Of a DNA stretch of 64,000 bases, positions 10,097-17,852 are shown piece by piece. Source of the stretch: Lactobacillus rodentium (GTDB lineage: Bacteria > Bacillota > Bacilli > Lactobacillales > Lactobacillaceae); assembly GCF_003423665.1 (NCBI RefSeq), contig NZ_BFBY01000005.1:49759-113758 (forward strand), written 5' to 3'. How positions within the stretch are numbered: the stretch's first letter is position 1; each line of letters opens with the position of its first letter. The notes below the pieces were generated by a model. It searched no databases. It saw only the letters and a program-made list of their open reading frames with translations, and had not been told where the DNA came from. The translations under genes and the position numbers were made by a program.

Positions 10097-10108
10097 AGAT
10101 AACGCTAT
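10089..10108. promoter_or_regulatory. Candidate MleR (LysR-type) operator
   Basis: A perfect dyad ATAG-N12-CTAT overlaps the mleS -35 element in the mleS/mleR gap. Its spacing is in the range of LysR-type binding sites. The assignment is inference from position and symmetry. Confidence 0.4.
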
Positions 10109-10140
10109 CCTAAACTTTTATTTATATGAGGAGGACTAAT

Positions 10141-11019
10141 ATGAATATTCAGGATTTAAGATATTTTCATGCTCTAGTAAATTTAAAAAGTTATACTAAA
10201 ACAGCTGAAAAATTTAATGTTAGTCAACCAACTATTACTGCCGCCATTAAACGTTTAGAAAAGAAATTTGGTGGTCAATTTATTATTCGGGATCAATCAC
10301 ATAAAAGTATTATTATTACTAGTTTAGGGCAGCAATTTGATGAACACGCGCAAGCAATCTTAAATGAAGTTTCAGTTGCCGAAGCAGAAGTTAAGGCTCA
10401 ACCTAGTCCTGATATCTTATTTGGTTTACCACCAATTATTGGCCGTAACTATTTACCTACTATTGCTCCTACTTTATTTGCGAAAGGAATTTTACCACGC
10501 TTAAATGTAGTTGAACGTGGCTCTAATGATTTACGTAAAATGCTAGTAGAAGGTGAAATTAATCTTACCTTACTCGGTCTTGCCTCTTTAGATATTGAGC
10601 CAATCATTAAAATTCATGTAATTGATCGCTACCCAATGGAAGTCATTGTTTCAAAAGATCATCCCTTCGCCAAAAAAGATGGTATCTATTTTAAAGACTT
10701 GGCTAAAGAAAACTTCATCGGAATGACCCAAGACTATATTCATACACAGGCTTTAGAAAAACTTGCCCATCAAAATCATCTTACCTTGAATACAATTTAT
10801 CGTAGTCCCGATGTGGCTGTCATTAAATCATTAGTTGCCAAAAATTTGGGTGTTTCTTTTATTACTACCTTATCCTTGAATGAAAAAGACAATGTAGTTT
10901 CAATTCCACTTTTAGACAAAGAACAACCAGAATTTATTTTTGCGGCGGCAATGAGAAAAAATCATATTCTCACTTCAAAAGAAGAAGTATTATGGGACAT
11001 TTTAACGCAAAAAAAATAA
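10141..11019 (+). CDS. mleR: LysR-family regulator of malolactic fermentation
   Basis: The product of 292 aa begins MNIQDLRYFHALVNLKSYTK. The start at 10141 is chosen because AGGAGG lies at 10129-10134. An ATG at 10126 would have that Shine-Dalgarno inside the gene. Residues about 1-60 form the winged helix-turn-helix (TAEKFNVSQPTITAAIKRLE) and the rest is the effector-binding domain. It is divergent from mleS, the usual arrangement for a LysR activator that responds to malate. Its last codons and stop lie inside a terminator stem that is duplicated 343 bp downstream. Confidence 0.9.
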   Translation: MNIQDLRYFHALVNLKSYTKTAEKFNVSQPTITAAIKRLEKKFGGQFIIRDQSHKSIIITSLGQQFDEHAQAILNEVSVAEAEVKAQPSPDILFGLPPIIGRNYLPTIAPTLFAKGILPRLNVVERGSNDLRKMLVEGEINLTLLGLASLDIEPIIKIHVIDRYPMEVIVSKDHPFAKKDGIYFKDLAKENFIGMTQDYIHTQALEKLAHQNHLTLNTIYRSPDVAVIKSLVAKNLGVSFITTLSLNEKDNVVSIPLLDKEQPEFIFAAAMRKNHILTSKEEVLWDILTQKK

Positions 11020-11054
11020 GGCTTCATTTGAAGCCTTATTTTTATAGCTAATTA
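11002..11054. repeat. 53-bp direct repeat, copy 1 (mleR 3' end plus terminator)
   Basis: This segment begins TTAACGC, contains eight A residues, the stem AATAAGGCTTC / GAAGCCTTATT (11015-11040), and ends TAGCTAATTA. It is identical, base for base, to 11398-11450. This copy contains the last codons and stop of mleR. Confidence 0.95.
11015..11045 (+). terminator. Terminator of mleR
   Basis: An 11-bp stem AATAAGGCTTC / GAAGCCTTATT with loop ATTT is followed by T residues. The mleR stop TAA lies within the left arm. Confidence 0.9.
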
Positions 11055-11065
11055 TCCTTTTATAC

Positions 11066-11158
11066 AAAAAGACGGTCATTCGACCGTCCCTGCAAGACCT
11101 TGCTCGTCCTAAGAACCACCAAAGGACATTACGCACGCCTTATATTATCTTGTTTTAT
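11066..11158 (-). ncRNA. Candidate antisense antitoxin RNA of a type I toxin-antitoxin pair
   Basis: A minus-strand RNA is inferred. A TACAAT -10 lies at 11170-11165, which would place the 5' end near 11158. The RNA would begin with the complement of an 18-nt repeat that recurs inside the neighbouring toxin gene. Three successive hairpins follow: GTCCT/AGGAC, GCAAG/CTTGC, and finally GACGGTC-GAAT-GACCGTC with TTTTT, a clear minus-strand terminator (11088-11066). The first loop carries UUUGGU, complementary to ACCAAA in a hairpin loop of the toxin leader (11205-11210). The -35 is weak (GTGCAA, 17-bp spacer). Transcription has not been shown. Confidence 0.5.
11139..11156. repeat. 18-nt direct repeat, copy 1 (5' end of the putative antitoxin RNA)
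   Basis: CTTATATTATCTTGTTTT is exactly repeated at 11251-11268 within the toxin reading frame. The minus-strand RNA from this copy could base-pair with the toxin mRNA over 18 nt. Confidence 0.85.
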
Positions 11159-11188
11159 ATGTTTATTGTAACATGGTAAACTAATAAT

Positions 11189-11245
11189 TGCACGCGAAGA
11201 TCTTACCAAATCTTCATTCTTTGTGCAGATGGGAGGTGTTCCCAT
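11189..11245 (+). promoter_or_regulatory. Structured toxin mRNA leader that hides the ribosome binding site
   Basis: There are two nested stems, TGCAC/GTGCA and GAAGAT/ATCTTC (loop CTTACCAA). They are followed by a perfect palindrome ATGGGA-GGTGT-TCCCAT at 11229-11245. That hairpin contains the GGAGG Shine-Dalgarno and reaches the first two bases of the start codon. Self-masking of this kind is typical of type I toxin mRNAs. Confidence 0.6.
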
Positions 11246-11321
11246 GGAAGCTTATATTATCTTGTTTTTATTACTCGTACGTGAAATTCTGCACGAGCTT
11301 AATAAGCTTTTACGTAAATAG
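11244..11321 (+). CDS. Putative type I toxin peptide, 25 aa
   Basis: An ATG at 11244 lies 7 bases after GGGAGG, and the frame ends TAG at 11319-11321. The peptide starts MEAYIILFLLLVREIL and ends NKLLRK: a hydrophobic half followed by an amphipathic, positively charged half. This is the form of membrane-acting type I toxins such as TisB. It lacks the Pro and Trp features I know from the Fst family, so family membership is open. Context supports it: its own terminator, a self-masking leader, an antisense-capable repeat, and a predicted divergent small RNA. The element lies between convergent mleR and mleP, bracketed by 53-bp repeats. The toxin function is inference. Confidence 0.6.
   Translation: MEAYIILFLLLVREILHELNKLLRK
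11251..11268. repeat. 18-nt direct repeat, copy 2 (inside the toxin gene)
   Basis: This is the second exact copy of CTTATATTATCTTGTTTT. It overlaps codons 3-9 of the toxin peptide, just after the start codon, where an antisense RNA would block translation. Confidence 0.85.
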
Positions 11322-11327
11322 GGGTGA

Positions 11328-11354
11328 ATAGAGAGTCTTTGACTCTCTATTTTT
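11328..11354 (+). terminator. Terminator of the putative toxin mRNA
   Basis: A perfect 10-bp stem ATAGAGAGTC / GACTCTCTAT with loop TTT is followed by TTTT, 6 bases after the toxin stop. Confidence 0.9.
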
Positions 11355-11397
11355 ATACACTAATCCCAAAAATTCAAATTTTAATTTTCCTCAACAC

Positions 11398-11450
11398 TTA
11401 ACGCAAAAAAAATAAGGCTTCATTTGAAGCCTTATTTTTATAGCTAATTA
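11398..11450. repeat. 53-bp direct repeat, copy 2 (mleP 3' end plus terminator)
   Basis: This is an exact copy of 11002-11054. Its last three bases are the mleP stop codon (minus strand), and its stem 11411-11436 serves as the mleP terminator. The ancestral state was probably one shared terminator between convergent mleR and mleP. Confidence 0.95.
11405..11436 (-). terminator. Terminator of mleP
   Basis: This is the duplicated stem AATAAGGCTTC / GAAGCCTTATT. On the minus strand it is followed by a run of T (eight A on the plus strand). Confidence 0.85.
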
Positions 11451-12416
11451 GCCAATGATAAACATTAAAACTGGAACAACGATGATGAAGAGCAAAGTAC
11501 TCAAAACAACAACGTTGGTTGCGTAATCAACATCACCATGTGCTTCACCAGCCAAGATTGGAAGAACAGCAAGAGCTGGAGTAGCAGATTGAACGATGAA
11601 GGTCTTACCCATTAAGTTAGCAATATCTAAGTGAAGGACTGTAGGTCCAAACCATTTAACTAATAAGATCATTACTACTGGAGCTAAAATGAAACGTCCA
11701 AGTAAAGCAAAGACTGTATCTTTGTCAAAGTGAATACTCTTAAGACCAGCATTAGCTAACACAATACCAATATAAATTAATGATAATGGAGTAACTAAAT
11801 TACCAACGTAGTTAAAAGTATCACCTAAGAATTTAGGTAATTGAATTCCAGTTAATAACCAGATAACTGCCACAAAGAAACCAACCAATGGCATTGGTAA
11901 GATCTTTCTCCAGTTAATCTTGTTATGTTGCTTTTCAGCTTTAACTAAAGTTGGATCGTCATTCTTAATCAAGAACACACCAAATGCCCAAGTAGAAACG
12001 GTATTGATGATGTAGTAGATTAAGAAGTATGAAGTTGCTGCACTACCAAAAAGTGCTAAGTTCAAAGGCATCCCAATAAAGATCGTATTTGCGTTAGCGA
12101 TGGTGTTAATGAATACCCCACGGCGACCAACCTTAACCTTAAGAACTTTAACTAAAATAAAGGCAACAATATAGGAAATAACTACTCCAATAAATGGTAA
12201 TAGTAAACCTGCAAATAAGTTAAACAACTTGCCTCTAGTTAAGTTGTTTTGCACAGACATAAAAATGGATGCTGGCAAGGCAATTTGAGTAATTAACTTA
12301 GAAACGTTACCGCCAAATGAATCTGCGAGCCATCCTTGTTTTCTAAGAATGTATCCCAAAAGCATAATCAAAACAATAACGACTACACTTTGGATAGATG
12401 ATAGAAATGCTTGCAT
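11448..12416 (-). CDS. mleP: Malate permease, AEC (auxin efflux carrier) family
   Basis: The 322-aa membrane protein is predicted to have about 10 transmembrane helices in two halves separated by a polar loop (about residues 155-170). The N-terminal IMLLGYILRKQGWL and GMPLNLALFG segments are typical of AEC carriers. Bacterial AEC members next to malolactic enzyme exchange or import malate, so malate uptake is the likely role; the family also transports other small acids. The start at 12416 follows GAGGGGAT. The gene is convergent with mleR, with the toxin-like element inserted between them. Confidence 0.85.
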   Translation of the reverse strand: MQAFLSSIQSVVVIVLIMLLGYILRKQGWLADSFGGNVSKLITQIALPASIFMSVQNNLTRGKLFNLFAGLLLPFIGVVISYIVAFILVKVLKVKVGRRGVFINTIANANTIFIGMPLNLALFGSAATSYFLIYYIINTVSTWAFGVFLIKNDDPTLVKAEKQHNKINWRKILPMPLVGFFVAVIWLLTGIQLPKFLGDTFNYVGNLVTPLSLIYIGIVLANAGLKSIHFDKDTVFALLGRFILAPVVMILLVKWFGPTVLHLDIANLMGKTFIVQSATPALAVLPILAGEAHGDVDYATNVVVLSTLLFIIVVPVLMFIIG

Positions 12417-12531
12417 CTAATCCCCTCTCATATAAATAAAATTTTACTAGCGTTATGAAATGCTTATATGTGCACTTCCTGAACGAATTATTTATAACAC
12501 TTTTTAGAAAATTTTAAAACTTTATTTTTAA

Positions 12532-14091
12532 TTATCCGTCTAATTCAACACCCTGTAATTTCTTCATGGCGTTATAAACTTTGCCACGTTCTCCCTCATC
12601 TACTTCAATCACCAACATGTCACCTGCTTGAATGATAGTATTTCCTACTGGAATTAAATCTTCACTATTACGTCTAATCATTCGAACTAAGGTGTTTTCA
12701 GGCCACTTAATTTCAGCAATCTTTTTACCTACTAACTTACTATCTTCATAGACAGGTAAAGTAATTTGATCTTGGCGTCCAGTTCTTTCGTCATGATAAG
12801 AATTAGTTTTTTCCATGGCATTAGCCAATTGGTCATAGATTGGATGTCCACCTAAAAAGTCATCAACTAGCAATGCAATAAAGGCTACAACTGCTAATGG
12901 CATTAATTGAAAAATCGAGCCCACCATTTCAACAATTAATAAAATCGCTGTAAATGGCGCATGAATTACTGAAGCAAATGCTCCTGCCAAAGAAAAAATA
13001 ATTAGATTAATGATATAACGTTCTGGCAATAATCCTAATTGGGCCATCAAAGCACCATAAGTCGCACCAATCACAGCTCCTAAAGTTAGGACCGGTAAGA
13101 ATACCCCACTGGGAACACCTGAATCATAAGAAACAATTGAGAAAACTAATCTAATTAAATAGTAAACTACCAGCATCCCAACTACTGTCCAGCCCAAAGG
13201 ACTAACCAATTGATTTAATGAAAGAATCAGACGGCTACCTGAACCAGTAATATTCGGTAGATAATAAGCAATGGGAATCAAAATTGCTAATGGAATTAAA
13301 CTATAAAGCCATGCTGGTAAAAAAGTGATTTTAGCATAAAGTTTTTTAACATTAAATAAACCAATTTTATATAAATGACCTAAAAGTCCAATTAACAAGC
13401 CTAAGATTACCAAATGCCAATATAAATTTAGCGGCAACATGTGCCCATAATGTAAGGGCAGTGCAACATGCTGGCCGAACATATTAGATACCACAAAATT
13501 AGCTGCAATTGCACCTGCTAGTGAAGTCATCCAAACTCTAGGTGCAAAATCACGAAAAACTGCCTCCAAAATAAACATACTTCCTGCTAATGGTGCACCA
13601 AATGCGGCCGCTAACCCACTAGCACTCCCACTAGCTAGTAACACTCTGGTATTTGTTTTTGACTGCTTAACTCCTTGAGCTACACCTTTACCAACCATTG
13701 CTCCCATTTGAAGTGAGGGACCTTCTGGTCCTAGAAAAAGTCCTGAACCAATTGTTAAAATTCCACCAATAAACTTACGCCATAATGTCGGCCACCAACT
13801 CAATGACAGCTTACCGGCTAATTCCAATTTAACTTCTGGAATACCAGAGCCACCAACATGGGGATGCTTTTTAACTAGTAATCCAGAAATTACACTAATT
13901 AAAATAAAACCGATAATTATAACTACAAACCAAAGATTATTTTCATGAGCATTGGCAAAAATTTTTAGCCAAGAGTTTGTTACATAATCTAATCCCCACC
14001 TAAAGGCACCAATTACTACACCAACAAGAGCTCCGACGATAATTGATTGAAAAATAAGTTTCCAATATACAGCTGTGAGTGTTTTTTTCAT
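12532..14091 (-). CDS. clcA: ClC-family chloride transporter with C-terminal RCK_C (TrkA-C) domain
   Basis: The 519-aa membrane protein has the ClC signature loops: GSGIP (81-85), GPEGP (121-125, with gating Glu123) and GVPSGVFLP. After the membrane part, residues about 440-519 form a TrkA-C-like domain (ending VIEVDEGERGKVYNAMKKL) that may bind a small ligand. By eye, FGAPLAGSMFILEAV aligns with the E. coli ClC segment holding the internal proton glutamate, and the second of its two Glu positions is Ala177 here. It is probably involved in chloride or acid homeostasis. It stands alone, with no clear terminator visible. Confidence 0.88.
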   Translation of the reverse strand: MKKTLTAVYWKLIFQSIIVGALVGVVIGAFRWGLDYVTNSWLKIFANAHENNLWFVVIIIGFILISVISGLLVKKHPHVGGSGIPEVKLELAGKLSLSWWPTLWRKFIGGILTIGSGLFLGPEGPSLQMGAMVGKGVAQGVKQSKTNTRVLLASGSASGLAAAFGAPLAGSMFILEAVFRDFAPRVWMTSLAGAIAANFVVSNMFGQHVALPLHYGHMLPLNLYWHLVILGLLIGLLGHLYKIGLFNVKKLYAKITFLPAWLYSLIPLAILIPIAYYLPNITGSGSRLILSLNQLVSPLGWTVVGMLVVYYLIRLVFSIVSYDSGVPSGVFLPVLTLGAVIGATYGALMAQLGLLPERYIINLIIFSLAGAFASVIHAPFTAILLIVEMVGSIFQLMPLAVVAFIALLVDDFLGGHPIYDQLANAMEKTNSYHDERTGRQDQITLPVYEDSKLVGKKIAEIKWPENTLVRMIRRNSEDLIPVGNTIIQAGDMLVIEVDEGERGKVYNAMKKLQGVELDG

Positions 14092-14152
14092 AACTTAATC
14101 CATAACTTTTATAACTTTACTTTAATATACCTTACCTATTATAGGACAAAAT

Positions 14153-14184
14153 AAAAGACTCATAGAAATTTCTATGAGTCTTTT
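14153..14184 (-). terminator. Terminator of gnd
   Basis: A perfect palindrome, AAAAGACTCATAGAAA and its complement, lies 19 bases after the gnd stop, with a flanking T-run. Confidence 0.9.
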
Positions 14185-14186
14185 GC

Positions 14187-14200
14187 GTTTCACATGAAAC
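14187..14200. promoter_or_regulatory. parS-like palindrome 1
   Basis: GTTTCACATGAAAC differs from the parS core GTTTCACGTGAAAC at one central base. It is intergenic, between the gnd terminator and the gnd stop, about 9 kb from the origin. Confidence 0.45.
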
Positions 14201-14202
14201 AA

Positions 14203-15591
14203 TTATTTTTCTTCATACCATTCAGTATGGAAAGTACCTGGACGATCATTTCTTTGGTAAGTGTGAGCACCAAAGTAATCACGTTGAGCTTGAAGTAAGT
14301 TCTGTGGCAAGTTTGGATTAAAAATTGATTCCAAGTAATTCAAAGCAGCACTTAAAGTTGGGGTTGGAATACCCGCATCAGTTGCTAATTTGATAATGTC
14401 ACGTAAAGCACCAATATCTTCTTTCTTAACTTTGTCAAAGAACGGAGCTTTGAAAAGATTTTGCAAGTTTTCGTCAGCACGATAAGCAGACTTGATATCT
14501 TGTAACATTTCTGAACGGATGATACATCCAGCTTCCCAGTTTTGAGCAATGGTATCGTAGTGAAGTCCCCAATTATAAGCTTTAGCAGCTGCAGTCATTT
14601 GTTCAAAACCTTGAGCATAAGAAACAGCAGTAGCTAGGTATAAAGCTTTACCTAACTTTTCAACCAAGTCTTCAGGTGCCTTTTCAGGAGCAGTAGCTGG
14701 TTCAGGATCATCTCTAAAGGTAGCTTTTGACATGAAACGAGCCATAACTGCTTCAGCAATTACAGTAATTGGCACACCTAATTTAATAGCATCTTCAAGC
14801 ATCCAGTTACCAGTACCCTTGTATGAAGCCTCATTTAAAATGTGGTCAACTACGTAATCAGGAGTTAAGTCATCTTTTTGTTTCAATACTTTAGCAGTAA
14901 TTTCAATGAGGTAACTCTTAAGGGCACTTTCATCCCATTTAGAAAAAATGTCACTCATTTCTTCATTAGAGTAGCCACCAATGGTACGTAAAATATCATA
15001 TACTTCACAAATAATTTGCATAATACCATATTCAATACCATTGTGAACCATTTTTACGTAGTGACCACTACCTTCAGGCCCAATATAACCAACACAAGGT
15101 TGACCACTTGGAGTCTTAGCAGCCATTGCTTCTAAGATTGGAGCAACTTCTTCATAAGCTTTTTCATCTCCACCTGGCATTAAAGCTGGGCCATTAAGAG
15201 CTCCTTCTTCACCACCGGAAACTCCCATACCAAAGAAGTGAATGCCTTTTGCTTCAAGCTCACGTGAACGACGAACAGTATCGTGGAAATTTGAGTTACC
15301 ACCATCAATGATAATGTCTTCTTTATCAAGTAAAGGAATTAATCGTTGAATAACTTCATCCACTGGTGCACCAGCCATAATTTGTACCAAAATTTTACGT
15401 GGACGTTCCAATGAATTTACAAAGTCTTCTAAAGTATAAGTAGGTTTAAGATCTTTATCTTCATATTTTGCTAAAGCATCTACTTCAGGTTTATCAATTG
15501 AATAGCCTGCAACAGAAAAGCCATGATTCTTTGCATTAAGAGCTAGGTTCTTTCCCATAACTGAAAGACCAATAACACCGAATTGTTGCAT
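14203..15591 (-). CDS. gnd: 6-phosphogluconate dehydrogenase (decarboxylating)
   Basis: The 462-aa enzyme oxidises 6-phosphogluconate to ribulose 5-phosphate and CO2 with NADP+, in the cytoplasmic oxidative pentose phosphate pathway. The N-terminal Rossmann motif GLSVMGKNLAL lies at 8-18, the substrate segment DGGNSNFHDTVRR follows, then GMGVSGGEEGA and the catalytic GSGHYVKMVHNGIEYG block. The length fits the family. It is monocistronic with a strong terminator. Confidence 0.96.
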   Translation of the reverse strand: MQQFGVIGLSVMGKNLALNAKNHGFSVAGYSIDKPEVDALAKYEDKDLKPTYTLEDFVNSLERPRKILVQIMAGAPVDEVIQRLIPLLDKEDIIIDGGNSNFHDTVRRSRELEAKGIHFFGMGVSGGEEGALNGPALMPGGDEKAYEEVAPILEAMAAKTPSGQPCVGYIGPEGSGHYVKMVHNGIEYGIMQIICEVYDILRTIGGYSNEEMSDIFSKWDESALKSYLIEITAKVLKQKDDLTPDYVVDHILNEASYKGTGNWMLEDAIKLGVPITVIAEAVMARFMSKATFRDDPEPATAPEKAPEDLVEKLGKALYLATAVSYAQGFEQMTAAAKAYNWGLHYDTIAQNWEAGCIIRSEMLQDIKSAYRADENLQNLFKAPFFDKVKKEDIGALRDIIKLATDAGIPTPTLSAALNYLESIFNPNLPQNLLQAQRDYFGAHTYQRNDRPGTFHTEWYEEK

Positions 15592-15693
15592 AATTGCGCC
15601 TCCATAATCTAAATATCTCTAGTTATATAGTATAAACGTTTTTTGAAAAATTTATTACCCTTTTACTTACTTTTAGTGATTACTAATCATAAT

Positions 15694-15728
15694 AAAAAGT
15701 CTGCCTCAATTCAAGAGACAGACTTTTT
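15694..15728 (-). terminator. Terminator of pox
   Basis: The stem AAAAAGTCTG / CAGACTTTTT with further inner pairing lies 28 bases after the pox stop. Confidence 0.88.
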
Positions 15729-15755
15729 AAATAATAACTTATTTTGTATCAACTT

Positions 15756-17561
15756 TTAATGTTGTGATGCACCACTTGAAGTATCAACAGTTGCTTCTTC
15801 TTTTTCATCTTTGTCTTCATGTTGAGAGGCACCAGTTTCTGCATCAAGATCAACACCATACTTTTCAGCAAAGTAGCTAAATGGCTTCAATGCTTGAGCT
15901 TGATACTTTTGAACAAATTCTGGGTCATCCAAAGTATTTAATTCAGATGAGTAAGGCATATCATGAGTGAACTTAACATCAATTAACATTGGTCCATCCA
16001 TCTTCTTAAATTCCTTAACTGCATCTTCAAATTCTTTCTTAGTACGAACAGTTACGCCTTTAACATTCATACCTTCTGCAGCCTTGGCCCAGTCATTATC
16101 TGGAAGTAAAACGCCTGATAATGGTTGGTGAGATTCATCTTCTTGTTCAGCTTGAATGTAACCCAAAGTTTCATTAGTAAATACTACATTTAAAACATGC
16201 ATATTGTAACGAGCTTGAGTAAGCAATTCTTGGTTCATCATAGCAAAACCACCATCACCAACTAATTGCCATACTTCACGATCTGGATATACCGTTGCGG
16301 CTGCCAAAGAAGCAGGTGAGCCATATCCCATCGTTGCATATAAACCAGAAGTTGACCACTTTTGCTTATCGTGCAAGTTCATTAAACGTTGGAAGTCAAT
16401 GTTTACGTTACCAACATCAACAGCAAAAATCGCATCATCAGCGGCATATTTATTAATTACATCAAAGATTGGTTCAGGTCTAACTGGCATTTGATCTGAA
16501 TCTTTAAAGCTATCTTGCCATGCATCCCAGTTTTCACGGTCTGCTAAAGCAGCCTTGTAAAGTGGTGATTCTTCTCTGCCATCACCTGCTTCAATTAAGG
16601 CTCTTAAAGTTTTCTTAGCATCAGCCAAAATTGGTACATCAACCTTGTGACGTTTACCTAATTTTTCTGAATCAGTATCAATTTGAATTACCTTTGCATT
16701 TGGATTAAAGAAGAAGATTGAGAATGGTGAATTATTACCAACCCAAACAACCAAATCAGCATGAGTTTGAATATCATCACTTGGTTTTGGAGCAACTCTG
16801 CCAATTGAACCCATATATGCAGGAAATTCATCTGGTACAACACCTTTAGCCAATACTGATGACATAATTGGCATCTTAAATTTATCAGAAAATTCTTCTA
16901 ATTCTTTACCAGCATGTTTAGCACCTAAACCATAGTAAACAACTGGATTATGGGCTTCTTTAATTAATTTTACAGCTTCTTCAATTGATTCTTTCTTAGG
17001 AGCTGGGGTATTTTCACGGTGTGCATTGGCATTAACACGGAAATTATCTTCAATTTTATCCCAACCAAAGTCCTTAGGTACGATAATTACAGCTGGACCC
17101 TTTTTAGCATAAGCTTGACGAATAGCTTCATCCATTAGAATAGGAAGTTGTTCTTTAGTCTTAGCTTCACGATTCCAAACAGCAACGGGATCAAACCATG
17201 GCTTTTCGTCAAATGCTTGGAAGAAATCAATTTCTTGACGATTAGTTGGTACATTAGCAACAATAGCTACCATTGGTACCTTATCGTATTTAGCGTCGTA
17301 AAGCCCATTCATTAAGTGAACGGCACCAGGACCAGCTGAACCAAAGCAGACAGCCACTTTACCAGTGTATTTATATTCAGCAGAAGCAGCTAAAGCAGCA
17401 GCTTCTTCATGACGTACTTCAATAAATTTAATCTTATCTTTCCAATTATGAATTGCGTTCATTGATGAATCAAAAGAACCGCCTGGGAAACCATAAACAT
17501 GGTCGATACCCCAATCATAGATTACTTGGAACATAGCATCAGAGCCATTTATTTTTGCCAT
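15756..17561 (-). CDS. pox: Pyruvate oxidase
   Basis: The 601-aa ThDP/FAD enzyme converts pyruvate, phosphate and O2 to acetyl phosphate, CO2 and H2O2. N-terminal HEEAAALAAS (51-60) carries the Glu that activates ThDP. A central nucleotide-binding domain follows, and a C-terminal GDGGFAMMNQELLTQARYN is the ThDP-binding motif. The acidic C-terminal tail contains GASQH twice (about 570 and at the very end), a small duplication. The length matches lactobacillus pyruvate oxidase. A cre-like site lies upstream, consistent with sugar repression. Acetolactate synthase is related but less likely. Confidence 0.93.
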   Translation of the reverse strand: MAKINGSDAMFQVIYDWGIDHVYGFPGGSFDSSMNAIHNWKDKIKFIEVRHEEAAALAASAEYKYTGKVAVCFGSAGPGAVHLMNGLYDAKYDKVPMVAIVANVPTNRQEIDFFQAFDEKPWFDPVAVWNREAKTKEQLPILMDEAIRQAYAKKGPAVIIVPKDFGWDKIEDNFRVNANAHRENTPAPKKESIEEAVKLIKEAHNPVVYYGLGAKHAGKELEEFSDKFKMPIMSSVLAKGVVPDEFPAYMGSIGRVAPKPSDDIQTHADLVVWVGNNSPFSIFFFNPNAKVIQIDTDSEKLGKRHKVDVPILADAKKTLRALIEAGDGREESPLYKAALADRENWDAWQDSFKDSDQMPVRPEPIFDVINKYAADDAIFAVDVGNVNIDFQRLMNLHDKQKWSTSGLYATMGYGSPASLAAATVYPDREVWQLVGDGGFAMMNQELLTQARYNMHVLNVVFTNETLGYIQAEQEDESHQPLSGVLLPDNDWAKAAEGMNVKGVTVRTKKEFEDAVKEFKKMDGPMLIDVKFTHDMPYSSELNTLDDPEFVQKYQAQALKPFSYFAEKYGVDLDAETGASQHEDKDEKEEATVDTSSGASQH

Positions 17562-17623
17562 TTAAAGCATCTCCTTATCCCTTTTTTCTCTTCACCATTA
17601 TTAAACCACTTTCATTCACAATA

Positions 17624-17637
17624 TAAAAGCGTTTGCA
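17624..17637. promoter_or_regulatory. Candidate cre site upstream of pox
   Basis: TAAAAGCGTTTGCA matches 12 of 14 positions of the CcpA consensus WGWAARCGYTWWCW, 63 bases before the pox start. On the minus strand it overlaps a TATATT element that may be the -10. Confidence 0.45.
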
Positions 17638-17790
17638 TTTGTGATATAGCAGCGTTTATTAATTTATAAAGATAATTATTTCACAATATTTCGACTACTT
17701 AAAGTAAAAATTAGCTCTTTATCGGTTCTTTACTGTTGTGATTAATTGATCATAATTAGAGTTTTTCTAGCGAAAAAATTTTAAATATTA

Positions 17791-17827
17791 AAAAAAGCAA
17801 TAGCCTTTCACAAACTATCCCTTTTTT
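17791..17827 (-). terminator. Probable terminator of mnmG
   Basis: AAAAAAGCAATAG pairs imperfectly (two mismatches) with CTATCCCTTTTTT, and there is a T-run on the minus strand. It lies 26 bases after the mnmG stop. Confidence 0.55.
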
Positions 17828-17852
17828 CATCTTAATTTATATTTTAATTACT

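Noticed and set aside
10126-10140. Upstream ATG of mleR
   Set aside because: Its codons contain the Shine-Dalgarno of the real start at 10141.
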